From: Gemmataceae bacterium
GTDB lineage: Bacteria; Planctomycetota; Planctomycetia; Gemmatales; Gemmataceae
Length of the DNA stretch: 64,000 nucleotides
NCBI GenBank assembly: GCA_025055215.1
Contig: JANWYO010000142.1
Coordinates: 1-64,000 of the forward strand
Reading direction: 5' to 3'
The notes beneath the pieces are model-generated. The model ran no database searches and was not told the origin of the DNA. It saw only the letters and a list, made by a program, of their open reading frames with translations. Below are positions 47,088-57,398 of this stretch, in pieces. Positions within the stretch are counted from its first letter, which is position 1, and the number at the start of each line of letters is the position of its first letter. A program made the position numbers and the translations under genes.

Positions 47088-47834
47088 TCAGCGGGCCAGG
47101 GCCATGGCCCGCCGACGTGTCGTGGCCCGCCGCGTGGAAACGGACCGGGCCGATCGGACCCGGCAGGCCTCGATGAGCCCTCGGAACAGCTGAATGTCGA
47201 GTCCTGAAGCGGTGGCCGAAGCGGGGTTCCACTGCACCCCCAGGGCGAACCAGTCGTCGTCCGCTTCCAGTGCCTCGATCACGCCGTCGAGGGCCACCGC
47301 ACTGACGCGGAAGCCTCGGGCCGGCCGCTGCACCGCCTTGCGATGTTCGCTGTTGACCACGACTTCGCCTTCGCCATACAAGGCCGCCAGGCGCGTGCCG
47401 CGGAGGACGTTAATGGCGTGCCGCAACCCTTCCTCGGGCGGGTGGCGGTGTTGCAAGGCCTCGTGCAGGTCGCGGCTCAAGTCGTGATACAAGGTGCCAC
47501 CGGCGAATTGGTTCAGCACATGCAAACCATGATCGACCCCCAAGAGCGGCAGGGCGTGTCGCTGGCACCAGTCGCACAACCGATCTTCAGTGGCGCGATG
47601 CCGCGTCGGGGCTTCCGACGAGCCGGTCAACACCAACCCGTCCAACTCGCCCATGACTTCGCTGAGAGATCGCCCAGCCAAGATTTCCGGAAGCAGCACC
47701 GGCTCACCGCCGGCATGGCTGATGGCGGCGGCGAAGCCCACCGGCCAAAGACTGCACCCGCGCCACGGCGTCGGGCCGGGGGGCACGTCGGGACCATAAA
47801 TGCCAATGCGGATTGGGCTGGCAGCAGTAGCCAT
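47088..47834 (-). CDS. Gamma-glutamyl hydrolase-like (PuuD/C26) protein lacking its catalytic triad
   Basis: A 248-residue class I glutamine-amidotransferase fold. Framework motifs of the C26 family persist: GELDGLVLTGSSEAPT, LPLLGV.HGLHVLNQFAGG, VVVNSEHRKAV, and FALGVQWNP. The three catalytic positions have changed, however. The nucleophile Cys is Asp101, the His is Asn203 and the Glu is Ala205, so hydrolysis by the normal mechanism is not possible. It is probably a binding or regulatory pseudoenzyme, or uses new chemistry. AAAGGAG precedes ATG 47834. Convergent with the D-glutamate cyclase gene, which suggests, without proving, a link to glutamate compounds. Confidence 0.82.
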   Translation of the reverse strand: MATAASPIRIGIYGPDVPPGPTPWRGCSLWPVGFAAAISHAGGEPVLLPEILAGRSLSEVMGELDGLVLTGSSEAPTRHRATEDRLCDWCQRHALPLLGVDHGLHVLNQFAGGTLYHDLSRDLHEALQHRHPPEEGLRHAINVLRGTRLAALYGEGEVVVNSEHRKAVQRPARGFRVSAVALDGVIEALEADDDWFALGVQWNPASATASGLDIQLFRGLIEACRVRSARSVSTRRATTRRRAMALAR

Positions 47835-48057
47835 GAGAGGACTCCTTTCCTCAAGGAAGGCCGTCAATGTCGGTCGCCCCAACAACCACGGCGTTGGGCG
47901 TCACCGGTCAAACCATCGGGGCCGAAGTGACGGTGTTATACCAGGATCGGCCGCCCGATGCCAAGAGAAAAATTCCAACTCAATGCTTCACCGCCAGTTG
48001 CGACCAAACTTCGGCCCTGTCCGTCTCTCCCCGCGCGCTCGCTCCCGCGCTTGAGTG

Positions 48058-48891
48058 TCAACGCAACGGCTTCAAGTCAATCTTGCGGAAGAAGATCTCC
48101 GCTCCCTCCGATTGGAACAGGATCTTTCCCCTCGACCGGCTGGCGTTGGTGGCGGCGTTCACGACCACGTCATTAAGCCGATAGGTGAGGTTCGACCCGT
48201 CACAGACGCACTCCAGCGTGTTCCATTCGCCGACAGGCTTTTCGACGTCGTTCTTGCCGCGGAAACCCCTCACGTCCTTCCACGCGGGATCGCGCCCAAA
48301 CCAGTTGATTCGACCCGCGGTGAACACCCGCGGTTCGCCCCCGGGGCTGTAGTAGGCTTCCTGACGCTCCTTGCCGCCGCCGGTGGTTGTCCTGTATACC
48401 GCGCGGACCGTCACGCTCGGCTTCGACTTACTGCCGACCAGGAGGATGTCGCCGGTCCCGCCTTCGATGATCTGGCACTCGATGGAATCCATCCACACGC
48501 CGCCAACGGCCCCTTCCTCTCCCACGCAGTGCAGGAGGATGCCGCTATCACGGGCGCGATCCTGGCGGGGAGGATACGTTTTCTCGCCCCAACGGAATTC
48601 AGTGATCAGGTGATAGTTCTCGTATTCCTTCTCGGTAATCAGACCGCCGAAGACTTTGCCGGAGATGTGGATCATGCCGTCGTGAACGGTAAAGACTTTT
48701 TCCGGATCGTTGTTCTTGCCATAAGGCGGCTCACCGGGGCGCGGGGCGGCGAGGTAGGTGTAGAAATTGCTCAGGTCTTTGCCGTTGAACAGGTGGATCA
48801 CGTCCGACGACGGGGCGTGGGCGTGCCCCAAAAGCGCAGCAGACACGACGGCGAGCAACAACGGAACGCTGATGAAGGCAGACGGTCTCAT
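48058..48891 (-). CDS. Secreted DUF1080 (3-keto-disaccharide hydrolase-type) protein
   Basis: A 277-residue exported protein. Start ATG 48891 follows a GAGGAG site and opens a signal peptide (SVPLLLAVVSAALLGHAHA). One DUF1080 domain fills the rest: FNGKDLSNFYTYL, YENYHLITEFRWG, RDSGILLHCVG, and SIECQIIEGGTGD. The longer open frame upstream is antisense to the next gene. It is unlike the other DUF1080 protein in the window in having a single domain. The substrate is unknown; the family is typical of planctomycete glycan degradation. Confidence 0.86.
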   Translation of the reverse strand: MRPSAFISVPLLLAVVSAALLGHAHAPSSDVIHLFNGKDLSNFYTYLAAPRPGEPPYGKNNDPEKVFTVHDGMIHISGKVFGGLITEKEYENYHLITEFRWGEKTYPPRQDRARDSGILLHCVGEEGAVGGVWMDSIECQIIEGGTGDILLVGSKSKPSVTVRAVYRTTTGGGKERQEAYYSPGGEPRVFTAGRINWFGRDPAWKDVRGFRGKNDVEKPVGEWNTLECVCDGSNLTYRLNDVVVNAATNASRSRGKILFQSEGAEIFFRKIDLKPLR

Positions 48892-49401
48892 GGCGCAACT
48901 CCTCGCAGAAGGGACGATAGCCACTCTACGGGGTGCGCGCCTGCTCGGCCACGCCAGCCGATGCCTTAGAAGCGCCAAGCGGTCGGCGGGGCGGGTGCCG
49001 GGGCCACCCGGGCCGCCGGTGCCGGCCCGGTGCGGGTCGCGGACACCACGCGACAGAAGATCGGACCGGACAAGAGGGTCCACAGGGTCATGAACATCAC
49101 CCAGCGGAATTCCATGACGCTGTTCTCCCTGGGGCCGGCCCGCAGCCGTGTCCAACGGCTGCGGTTGTCTGTCCTGGAAATGGAAGTCGGCGGCCTGCAC
49201 CGGCAAACGTGAAACATTGTGCAACCGGGGAAAATGACGGCAGTCGGGTAAGCCGCAGAGCCCTTCCCTCGGGAAAATCGCGTTCACCTCGTATTGACAG
49301 AGCGACTGGCGCGTCCTATCGTCTGCCCTCCACTTGTCCCGTTTTGCCAACGAGTCTCGGCAGGCCTGCCGCTGCGGCGGCGCGGCCACGGAGAATGTCC
49401 C
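48892..49401. other. Divergent intergenic region
   Basis: 510 bases between the DUF1080 gene and the FlgI-like gene. Apart from the small candidate frame at 48966-49115 I see no RNA, repeat or convincing promoter. Confidence 0.45.
48966..49115 (-). CDS. Candidate small membrane peptide
   Basis: A 49-residue frame starting at ATG 49115 with a good AGGGAGA ribosome site eight bases upstream. The first 25 residues include a hydrophobic segment (WVMFMTLWTLLSGPIFC), followed by a Pro/Ala/Arg tail. It lies just upstream of the DUF1080 gene on the same strand. I do not recognise a family; ribosome site and membrane segment are the only support. Confidence 0.42.
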   Translation of the reverse strand: MEFRWVMFMTLWTLLSGPIFCRVVSATRTGPAPAARVAPAPAPPTAWRF

Positions 49402-51225
49402 ATGGACCGGCGCGTTTGGGCCGTTGGGATGATCTGGCTCGGATTGACCGGGTGCCAGCACATGTTGCAGACCCGCGCTCAATGCGAGGATGAAGGCGAG
49501 CGGCCCCCGGAGGTCAAAACCATCGGCGACGTGACCACCGTCGCGAACGCCGAGCCTATCCCCGTCAGTGGCGTCGGCCTGGTCGTTGGCCTGGAGGGGA
49601 CAGGCGGCGGCGCCCCGCCCGGAGGCTTCCGCAGCATTCTCGAGGACCAGCTCAAGAAAAAAGGCATCGATAACGTCAAAGAGTTGCTCAACTCCCCCGA
49701 TTGCGCGCTGGTACTGGTCTCGGCGTTGGTCCCCCCCGGCGCCCGGAAAGGCGACCCGATCGACATCGACGTCTCCCTCCCCCCGCAAAGCCGCACTACC
49801 AGCCTGCGGGGGGGCCGACTCATCGAATGCTCCTTGTTCAATTACGACACCACCCGGAACCTCGACCCCAACTTTGCCGGCGGCAACACCCTGGTCAAAG
49901 GTCACACTCTCGTCAAGGCCGCCGGGCCGCTGCTTGTCGGCCTTGGCGACGCCGACAATGCCGCCGCCCTCAAGCAGGGCCGCATCTGGGGAGGAGGCCG
50001 CTGCCTCGTCGACCGTCCCTTCTACCTCGTCCTTAATGCCGACCAGCAGTATGCCCGCGTCGCCATGCGGGTGGCGGAACGCATCAACGAGACGTTCCAG
50101 AGTGGCTACCGCCTGGCCCCCGGGTCGGAGATCGCCTCGGCCAAGACGAAGACGGTCGTCACCCTGTCCGTGCCACGGCAATACCGGCACAACCTGTCGC
50201 ACTTCCTCCGTGTCGTGCGCCTGATTCCCTTGCAGGAGCAGCCACCGGCTCACAGCCCCTATCGGCGCCGTCTGGAGGAGGAACTGCTCGATCCGAAGCG
50301 GACCGTGACGGCGGCGTTGCGTCTGGAGGCCCTGGGCACCGAAAGTATTCCCGTGCTCAAGCAGGGACTGGCGAGCCGGCACGCCCTGGTGCGCTTCAGC
50401 TCGGCGGAAGCGCTGGCGTATCTCGGCGACCCGGCCTGTGGCGAGGAATTGGCCCGACTCGCCGAGCAACAGCCTATTTTGCGGGCTTACTGCCTCACCG
50501 CCTTGGCATCGCTCAACGAGAACATCTGTTACATGAAGTTAAAAGAGCTGTTGGCCTCGCCCTCGGCGGAAACGCGCTGCGGCGCCTTCCGCGCCCTCCA
50601 GGTCCTCGACGACCGTGATCCTCTGGTGCAAGGAGAGTGGTTGAACGAGTCGTTCCGACTTCACCAGGTCGCGCCAGATTCGCCGCCCCTGGTCCACATC
50701 TCGTGCAGTCGCCAGGCGGAGATCGTCATTTTCGGCGACGGCGTTGTGCTCGAGCCGCCCTTTTCGTTCCAGGCTGGCCCCCAGTTCACGGTCACGGCCA
50801 GCGCGGACGACGACCGCTGCACGGTCAGCCGGTTTTCCCTGGAGCAGGGCACGCGGCGGCGGCAGTGTTCGTTGCAACTGGCGGACGTGATCCGCACGCT
50901 CGCTGAGCTGGGCGCGACCTATCCTGACGTGGTGGAGTGTCTGAGGCACTGCGATCGCTGCCAATGCCTCAGCTGCCGCATCGCCATCGATGCGTTGCCG
51001 CAAGTCACGTCGATTCAGGAGCTGGCGCGGTCAGCCAAGAGTGAGGGGGATCTCCTAACCACGGACGCCGACATCCTTCGGGCCCGTGCGGACTTGTCGG
51101 GCCAACCGACACTGTTCGAGCTAGGGAGTCGGCGTCCGACGGCGCGGACGGCCCACTCGGCGGGCTTCGGCCGCGTGGCGGTATCGCCGGCGGTCACAGA
51201 GCCGGCGGCAGCGCGTCGCCGCTGA
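49402..51225 (+). CDS. FlgI-like (P-ring domain) lipoprotein with HEAT repeats
   Basis: A 607-residue predicted lipoprotein: lipobox LTGC places the modified Cys at residue 18. Residues 35-280 resemble the flagellar P-ring protein FlgI (VSGVGLVVGLEGTGG, VLVSALVPPGARKGDPIDIDVSLP, and GGNTLVKGHTLVKAAGP). Residues 290-400 are helical HEAT-like repeats (LRLEALGTESIPVLKQGL, VRFSSAEALAYLGDP). The C-terminus is beta-rich with a Cys cluster (CDRCQCLSC). FlgI itself is about 370 residues and not a lipoprotein, and no other flagellar gene is near, so this may be an envelope ring protein with a different use. CGGAGAA precedes the ATG. Confidence 0.75.
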   Translation: MDRRVWAVGMIWLGLTGCQHMLQTRAQCEDEGERPPEVKTIGDVTTVANAEPIPVSGVGLVVGLEGTGGGAPPGGFRSILEDQLKKKGIDNVKELLNSPDCALVLVSALVPPGARKGDPIDIDVSLPPQSRTTSLRGGRLIECSLFNYDTTRNLDPNFAGGNTLVKGHTLVKAAGPLLVGLGDADNAAALKQGRIWGGGRCLVDRPFYLVLNADQQYARVAMRVAERINETFQSGYRLAPGSEIASAKTKTVVTLSVPRQYRHNLSHFLRVVRLIPLQEQPPAHSPYRRRLEEELLDPKRTVTAALRLEALGTESIPVLKQGLASRHALVRFSSAEALAYLGDPACGEELARLAEQQPILRAYCLTALASLNENICYMKLKELLASPSAETRCGAFRALQVLDDRDPLVQGEWLNESFRLHQVAPDSPPLVHISCSRQAEIVIFGDGVVLEPPFSFQAGPQFTVTASADDDRCTVSRFSLEQGTRRRQCSLQLADVIRTLAELGATYPDVVECLRHCDRCQCLSCRIAIDALPQVTSIQELARSAKSEGDLLTTDADILRARADLSGQPTLFELGSRRPTARTAHSAGFGRVAVSPAVTEPAAARRR

Positions 51226-51281
51226 GCGGCCGCCTCCGCTCCTCCCACGGGCGCGGCGGCCGCCGGAGACGCCGGCGGGGC

Positions 51282-51299
51282 GAGCGGCCCCGGCCGCTC
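51282..51299 (+). terminator. Possible terminator hairpin after the FlgI-like gene
   Basis: Perfect 8-base arms GAGCGGCC and GGCCGCTC with a two-base loop, 57 bases after the stop. It has no U-run, and the surrounding DNA is very GC-rich, so similar stems can occur by chance. Confidence 0.35.
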
Positions 51300-51455
51300 C
51301 CCCCGCCTCCCCTTTTGGCTCAAGCCTCCGCCCGCCCTTGGCCGATCTCTGATCTGCCATCTCAGAGCGAGCGCCCCAGGTCCGCCTCAACGTGTTCCCC
51401 CACGATGCCGCTCCCGATAAGACTGTCAAGGTCCGCCCGGCCTTGAGGAAGCAGT

Positions 51456-54400
51456 ATGCTCAAGCGTCTCGAGCTGGTCGGCTTCAAGAGTTTCGCCGAC
51501 AAGACGCAATTCGAATTTCCCCGCGGCATCACCGCCATCGTCGGCCCCAATGGCTCCGGCAAGAGCAATATCGTCGATGCGGTCCGCTGGATCCTCGGGG
51601 AGCAGAGCGCCAAGAGCCTCCGCGGTGGTGAGATGGCCGACGTCATCTTCAACGGCTCCGCCTCCCGCCGCAGCTTCGGCATGGCCGAGGTAACGCTCAC
51701 TTTCGACAACCAACGCCGCTCCCTCCCCATCGACGCCGACGAAGTGCAGATCACCCGCCGGGTCTATCGCACCGGCGAGGGCGAATACCTCATCAACCAC
51801 CAGCCGAGCCGCCTCAAAGACATCAAGCAGCTCTTCCTCGGCAGCGGGGTCGGCCTGAATGCCTATTGCATCATCGAGCAGGGTCGCGTCGATGTCCTGC
51901 TGCAAGCGTCGCCCAAGGAACGGCGGGTCATCTTCGAGGAAGCCGCCGGCATCAGCCGCTTCAAGGCCAAAAAGATCGAAACCCTCCGCAAACTGGAGCG
52001 CGTGGAACAGAACGTCCAACGGCTTCGGGACATCATCGACGAGGTCGACAAGCAGCTGCGGAACGTCAAGCTGCAAGCCGCCAAGGCCCAGCGCTACCAG
52101 GAATACAGCGGTCGGCTCCAGGAGCTGCGCGTCGGTCTGGGATTGCAGGAGTACCATGAGCTGACCTTGAAACTGGACGCCGAGCGGGCCGTGCTCGAGG
52201 AACTGCGGGGCCGGCTGGCCGAGGAGGCCCGCCGGGCCGAATGGGGCGACGAGGAAACCCGCCGACTGGACCAGCAGCTGGCCGACGTGGACGACGCCGC
52301 CCGCGCCGAGGAGGCGCGGCTTGCTCGCGTGCGGCAACAAATAGCGGCGGCCGAGGGCACCCTGAGCCACGAACGTCAGCTGGTGGCCGACTTGGAAGCC
52401 AACTTGGCGGAGACGCGCGGTCGGTTGTCGGACTGGGCGTCTCAAGTGGCGACCCTCCTGGAAGCCGCTGCCCAAGCCGCCGAGGAGATTGGCCGCGTCG
52501 AGCAGCAATGTCAAGTTCGCCGCCAGGCGGTGCGTGTCTTGGAAGACGAGCTGAAGCAGGTCGTTCATCGCTTGGCCGAATTGCAGAAACAGGTACAGGC
52601 CGACAAGAACGAGCACCTGGAGCAAATGCGCTTGGCCGCCCGCTGGCAGAACGATGCCGTCAGTTACAAGGCCCAGCTCGACAATGTGCGCCGCGAGCGC
52701 GAGCGGCTGCGGCTGAAGAGCGCCCAGGCAACGGAGCAGCTGGCCAGCCTCGATGTGGAACTTCAGGAATTGGCCCAGGCCGACGAGGTGCTGCAAACCC
52801 GCTTGACGGAGGCACGGCAGACGCTGGCCGACCAAAGGCAGGCCCGCGACCGGCTTCAGCAGCAGGCAGAGGCCGCGGCCCAGCGCCTGGCCGATCTGAA
52901 GGCCCAGCGCAGCGGCTTGCTCAGCCGCATCGACGTTCTGCAAGACCTGGAACGCCGCCGGGAGGGACTCGGGGCCGGCGTCCGCGAAATGCTCGAGCTG
53001 CTCGAGCAAGCCGCTGGTCCTTGGCGGACCGTGGTGGGCATGGTGGCCGACCTGCTGACCGTTCGCCGGCGATATGCCCCGCTGGTCGATCTGGCCCTGG
53101 GAGAGCGGGCCCAGCGGTTTGTCGTCCGCGATCTGAACGAACTGGCCGTAGCCCTGAGTCAACGGCGTCGGCCCTTCGCCGGTCGGGTCACGTTCACTCC
53201 GATGACGTTCGGGCCGCGTCGGTCGGCCCCGAGCGAGGGTAATGGCAAGGTCGAAACCCTGCTGTCGGCCTTTCCCACGGCACGCCGCTTGGCGGAAGTG
53301 GTATCGTGCGATCATCCCGAATTGACCGACTTGGCGGAGCAGCTGCTGGGCAAGACCGTCTGCGTGCCGGACTTAGCCACGGCCCGACGTATGCAACAGG
53401 TCGAACGCCAGACGGTCGGCGATGGCTCGCCGACCGCCCTTCGCTATGTCACCGAGCAGGGCGAACTCCTCGAAGCTGACGGCACGCTCACGGTCGGCGA
53501 CCATCATGCCGAGACGGGCATCCTGTCGCGCAAGAGCGAACTCCGCGAACTGCGGCAGCAACTCGCGGAGCTGGATGACACCTGCCAGGAGTGTGAAGGC
53601 ACCCTGGCCCAGCTGCGGGAACAGGCCGCCGAATTCGATCGACGGCTCGGCGAACTCCGGGAGGAAATCGACGTCCTCACGGAGCAGGCGACCGACCTCC
53701 GCTCCCGCCTGACGCAGCGTCGCCAGCAACGGGAAGGGTTGCACGAGGAGGTCGTCCTGAGCCGGTCGGAAATCCAAGGTTTGGAGCAAGAACTGACCAC
53801 CCTGGAGGCGCGCTGGCGGCAGGCCAAGGCCGACGCGGAGTTGGCGGAACAGCAGGTCCAGGTGTTACACGCTCGCTTGGAACAGGCCGACCGCGAGATT
53901 CGAGAACGGGACCAATGGCGCGTGCAGCGGCAGCAGGAGTGCACCGCGGCCCAGGTGGCCCTGGCCCAGGTCGAGGAACGCCTCCGGGCCCTGCGCGCCC
54001 GCCAAGAACAGGTGGAAAACGACCTCGAGCAACGTCGCGCCGAACGCGCCCGCGGCGAGCAGCATCTCGCCGCCAGTCTGGCCCGAATCGAGGAGAGCCA
54101 GCGCATCATGCTGGAAGCCTCGGCGGAATTAGCTCGCGGCTATCTCGAGAAGGAATCAGCCGAGGCGAATCTCGCCCGGCTCCTCGAGGAACGCGACCGC
54201 CTTCGTGCACAGCGCCAAACCTGCTCCGAGCGCTCCCAAGCTGCTCGCGCGGCCTGGCAGGCAGAGCAGCAACGCGCCCACGAACGTGAGCTGGCAGTCA
54301 ACGACCTGCGCCACCGCCGCGACAGCGTGGCGGAACGCCTGCGCGATGACTATCACATCGACTTGGCCGACCTGTATCGCCAGTGGCGGGCACGAGACTC

Positions 54401-55157
54401 CACCGGCGATGCCGCCGCCGCCTCGCGGCCGGTCCTGGACCCGGCCGCGACGCAGGAAGAAATCGACGACCTTCGCCGGAAACTGAGCCGGCTGGGAAGT
54501 GTCAATCTCGACTCGCTCCAGGAGCTGGCCGAGTTGGAAGCCCGGGCGACTTCCTTGCAGACACAGTTCGACGACCTGACGTCGGCCCAGCGTTCCCTCC
54601 AGGAGATCATCGATCAGATCAATCGCGACAGTCGGCGACTCTTTACGGAATCGTTCCAGGCCATCCGCGGTCACTTTCAAGAGCTGTTCCGCAAACTCTT
54701 CGGCGGCGGCATGGCCGACATCGTCCTCGAAGACGAAAACGATGTGCTGGAAAGCGGCGTGGAAGTGGTGGCCAAGCCACCCGGCAAAGAGCTACGCAGC
54801 ATCTCCCTGATGTCGGGAGGCGAAAAGACGCTCACCGCCGTGGCGTTGCTCCTGGCGATTTTCCGCAGCAAGCCAAGCCCGTTCTGCCTGCTCGACGAAG
54901 TTGACGCCGCCCTCGACGAGGCGAACATCGGTCGCTTTACCGCCGTGCTGCGCGAATTCCTCGACCAGTCGCAATTCATCATCGTCACCCACTCCAGGAG
55001 GACGATGGCCTGCGCCGACGTGCTGTACGGGATCACCATGCAAGAGTCCGGCATCTCCAAGCGCGTGGCGGTCCGCTTCGAGGATTGGCCCGATGAGTCG
55101 AGGAACGGCACAGCCTCGGAAGGCCCGGCGATGGAAGAGGCGGCGACCGGGGGCTAA
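51456..55157 (+). CDS. smc: Chromosome segregation protein SMC
   Basis: Condensin ATPase of 1233 residues that organises and segregates the chromosome. The N-terminal ATPase half has Walker A GPNGSGKS near residue 32; about 300 residues of coiled coil follow. The hinge spans about 500-690 ([16 protein letters not shown]...[12 protein letters not shown]), a second coiled coil runs to about 1040, and the C-terminal ATPase half has the signature [11 protein letters not shown] and Walker [23 protein letters not shown] precedes the ATG. No scpA or scpB is in the window. Its stop codon overlaps that of the convergent DUF1501 gene (CTAA). Confidence 0.97.
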   Translation: MLKRLELVGFKSFADKTQFEFPRGITAIVGPNGSGKSNIVDAVRWILGEQSAKSLRGGEMADVIFNGSASRRSFGMAEVTLTFDNQRRSLPIDADEVQITRRVYRTGEGEYLINHQPSRLKDIKQLFLGSGVGLNAYCIIEQGRVDVLLQASPKERRVIFEEAAGISRFKAKKIETLRKLERVEQNVQRLRDIIDEVDKQLRNVKLQAAKAQRYQEYSGRLQELRVGLGLQEYHELTLKLDAERAVLEELRGRLAEEARRAEWGDEETRRLDQQLADVDDAARAEEARLARVRQQIAAAEGTLSHERQLVADLEANLAETRGRLSDWASQVATLLEAAAQAAEEIGRVEQQCQVRRQAVRVLEDELKQVVHRLAELQKQVQADKNEHLEQMRLAARWQNDAVSYKAQLDNVRRERERLRLKSAQATEQLASLDVELQELAQADEVLQTRLTEARQTLADQRQARDRLQQQAEAAAQRLADLKAQRSGLLSRIDVLQDLERRREGLGAGVREMLELLEQAAGPWRTVVGMVADLLTVRRRYAPLVDLALGERAQRFVVRDLNELAVALSQRRRPFAGRVTFTPMTFGPRRSAPSEGNGKVETLLSAFPTARRLAEVVSCDHPELTDLAEQLLGKTVCVPDLATARRMQQVERQTVGDGSPTALRYVTEQGELLEADGTLTVGDHHAETGILSRKSELRELRQQLAELDDTCQECEGTLAQLREQAAEFDRRLGELREEIDVLTEQATDLRSRLTQRRQQREGLHEEVVLSRSEIQGLEQELTTLEARWRQAKADAELAEQQVQVLHARLEQADREIRERDQWRVQRQQECTAAQVALAQVEERLRALRARQEQVENDLEQRRAERARGEQHLAASLARIEESQRIMLEASAELARGYLEKESAEANLARLLEERDRLRAQRQTCSERSQAARAAWQAEQQRAHERELAVNDLRHRRDSVAERLRDDYHIDLADLYRQWRARDSTGDAAAASRPVLDPAATQEEIDDLRRKLSRLGSVNLDSLQELAELEARATSLQTQFDDLTSAQRSLQEIIDQINRDSRRLFTESFQAIRGHFQELFRKLFGGGMADIVLEDENDVLESGVEVVAKPPGKELRSISLMSGGEKTLTAVALLLAIFRSKPSPFCLLDEVDAALDEANIGRFTAVLREFLDQSQFIIVTHSRRTMACADVLYGITMQESGISKRVAVRFEDWPDESRNGTASEGPAMEEAATGG

Positions 55158-56599
55158 TGCAGGGTCGGCGGCCCAGACGGCGCCGCCGTGCCCTCCGGGC
55201 ACGGCGGCGGACAGATCCCGGACCGTGAGAGCAACTCGCTGATCGGCGTGGGGTCGTCGAGGACATTGACCGGCCGACCGCTCGGGTCGAGCAGCTGCAA
55301 CTTCGGATCGATCCCCAGGACGTGGTAAATGGTGGCGTGGATGTTCGCGGGGACCAGGGGACGGCTCGCCGGCCTCGTCCCGAGGCGGTCGGTCGAGCCA
55401 ACGATCTGGCCCCCTTTGACGCCGCCACCGCCCAGCAGGCAGAACATGGCGTGGCCCCAGTGATCGCGCCCCGGCGTGCCCATGCTGCCGGGCGGGCCGC
55501 CGTTGCCGCCGTCGTTCATCTTCGGTGTGCGGCTGAATTCACCGCACAACACCACCAGCGTCTTCTCCAGCAGACCTCGGTCGTCGAGGTCGGCGAAGAG
55601 GGTGGCCACCGCCGCGTCTACCTTTGGCAGGTGATTCTCCATTCCCGACTTCAGGTTCCAGTGGTGGTCCCAGCCGCTGAATTGCACGGTCACGAACGTG
55701 GCCCCCGCCTCGACCAGCCGGCGGGCCAGGAGCGTGCTTTGGCCCCAGCTGTTCCGGCCGTAACGGTCGCGGAGCTTAGGGTCCTCGCGGTGGATGTCGA
55801 ACGCCAAGCGGGCGCGGGGACCACTGACGAAATCAAACGCCTCCTGGCTGAACCGGTCCATCGCCTGCACGTCAACACGTTCGTCGAGGAAGCGCCGGGC
55901 CGAATCGAAATGCCGCACCAGGCTGCGGCGATCTTCCAACTTTTCCAGGGTCAGGCCGCTGGCCAAGTTGAGGTTCTGCACGGCGAAGCGTGGGTTGTTC
56001 GGATCCCCCCCGGTCTGGAAGGGGTTGTACTGGGCGCCGAGCATGTGCCCACCGAAGTAGCCGGGTGTCAACCCGATGCTGCTGGCCACCGGGACGCTGA
56101 CGTACGCCGGTACTCCCGGGTGCCGCGGCCCCAATTCCCGGGCGACGATGGCCCCGATGCCCGGAAAGCGCCCCTCGGGATTTCCCCCACTGACACCCAT
56201 GTCCTTACTCGTCAACATCCGGTGCCCGCCGGCGAAGTGGTCCCCGGTGTCGTGGTGCAGCGAGCGCACGATGGAAAACTTATCCGTCACCTGCGCTTGC
56301 AGGGGGAACAGCTCCGTGATGTCAAACCCTGGAACCTTGGTGCGGATCGGCTTCCAGATGCCCCGGTACTCTTCCGGCGCCTCCGGCTTCATGTCGTACA
56401 GGTCCATGTGGCTCGGGCCACCATCGAGCCAGATGAGAATGACGCTCGTGTCCTTCCGCGAGGTTCCCGAGGCCGCCCGTGCCGCGGCCAACTGTGCCAA
56501 GCTGACGCTGGCCATGCCGGCGACACCCAGTTGCAGAAAGCTCCGCCGGCTCATCCCGTCGCAATACCGACGGCTGGAGCCTGAACTCAGTCGAAACAT
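55154..56599 (-). CDS. Tat-exported DUF1501 protein (sulfatase-like fold)
   Basis: A 481-residue protein with a twin-arginine signal ([13 protein letters not shown]). The DUF1501 family has an alkaline-phosphatase-like fold; here [18 protein letters not shown] near residue 57, [19 protein letters not shown] and GEFSRTP are the conserved metal- or substrate-site segments. The family is very common in planctomycetes, usually cotranscribed with DUF1553/DUF1549 cytochrome proteins, which are absent here. Hydrolysis of a sulfate or phosphate ester is plausible but unproven. Its 3' end overlaps that of smc. Confidence 0.9.
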   Translation of the reverse strand: MFRLSSGSSRRYCDGMSRRSFLQLGVAGMASVSLAQLAAARAASGTSRKDTSVILIWLDGGPSHMDLYDMKPEAPEEYRGIWKPIRTKVPGFDITELFPLQAQVTDKFSIVRSLHHDTGDHFAGGHRMLTSKDMGVSGGNPEGRFPGIGAIVARELGPRHPGVPAYVSVPVASSIGLTPGYFGGHMLGAQYNPFQTGGDPNNPRFAVQNLNLASGLTLEKLEDRRSLVRHFDSARRFLDERVDVQAMDRFSQEAFDFVSGPRARLAFDIHREDPKLRDRYGRNSWGQSTLLARRLVEAGATFVTVQFSGWDHHWNLKSGMENHLPKVDAAVATLFADLDDRGLLEKTLVVLCGEFSRTPKMNDGGNGGPPGSMGTPGRDHWGHAMFCLLGGGGVKGGQIVGSTDRLGTRPASRPLVPANIHATIYHVLGIDPKLQLLDPSGRPVNVLDDPTPISELLSRSGICPPPCPEGTAAPSGPPTLH

Positions 56600-56719
56600 G
56601 GAGCCCCCCCTTCAGAGCAAAGACGAGAGGAATGCAGGTGGGATACTTTGGCAGCACCCCAACATTAGCCCAGGTCTCCCCCCTTGGCAAGGGAAAACTG
56701 CTCCTCGTGACAAGAGGGC

Positions 56720-57235
56720 TCACAAGACGACCGTTTCCGTCACCATTGGGCCAATCGGGAAGTAGCCGCGGTTGTCGTAGTGGTGGATCAGCGCCTCGGG
56801 GCCGTTGCGCAGCACCGCCCCCAGCAGCAGGGCCATGGCAATCGGCACGTTCGTAAACATGTACACCCGCGTAGCCGCCAACTCCCGGGCCTTCCGCACC
56901 TCGTCCTTGAATTGGTCCAGATAACTGATCCAGGCCGCTTCGTCTCTGGGAAATGGATCTTCCCGATGCACTTTGAGTAGCGGGATGTTGTCGCAGCCCG
57001 TTGCCCTCAGATAGTTCTTTACCGTCTCCTCGATGTCCGTTCCCACGGAGGCCACCAGGGCCACCTCCACCCGGTTGCCGTGCCGGCGGGCGTACTCCGC
57101 GGCTTGCCGGATCAGGCGGCGGCGGACCAGTCGCAACCAGTAAAGTCGGCAGGCGTTGTAGGTGACAAACGACAGGATGGCTGTGATGACCGTGATGACG
57201 GCCTTGATCGGCAAATCGCTCAGCAGCTGATCCAT
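56720..57235 (-). CDS. Membrane-anchored SAVED-like domain protein
   Basis: A 171-residue protein. Residues 10-27 form one membrane segment (KAVITVITAILSFVTYNA), followed by a basic helix. From residue 55 (VEVALVASVGTDIEETV) to the end it looks like a single Rossmannoid half resembling a SAVED domain, with the typical closing pattern RVYMFTNVPIAMALLLGAVL...LIHHYDNRGYFPIGPM. SAVED domains bind cyclic oligonucleotides in CBASS defence effectors. No nucleotide cyclase or nuclease domain is present here. GAGGGAAG precedes the ATG. It lies 163 bases downstream of a solitary DNA methyltransferase gene on the same strand. The SAVED match is by eye and needs a profile search. Confidence 0.55.
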   Translation of the reverse strand: MDQLLSDLPIKAVITVITAILSFVTYNACRLYWLRLVRRRLIRQAAEYARRHGNRVEVALVASVGTDIEETVKNYLRATGCDNIPLLKVHREDPFPRDEAAWISYLDQFKDEVRKARELAATRVYMFTNVPIAMALLLGAVLRNGPEALIHHYDNRGYFPIGPMVTETVVL

Positions 57236-57398
57236 GTTGTCTTCCCTCGAGAGAGTACTTGGTCTTCTCCCGGGAAGAAACGCTCCGGCGCCGTCGAAGC
57301 TGACACTCTAGCCACGCTCGACAGACGCCGGGAACCTCCCCCGTCCGCGTCTCATCCTGAGTCGGTCAGGGGGCGGGGCGCGCCGTGGTTCGGTTGCT

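Noticed and set aside
48892-50469. 526-residue N-terminal extension of the DUF1080 frame
   Set aside because: Runs antisense through the FlgI-like gene; signal peptide and ribosome site place the true start at 48891.
51426-53315. 629-residue minus-strand open frame
   Set aside because: Antisense shadow of the smc coiled-coil region; composition is that of a reverse-read coiled coil, with no domain seen.
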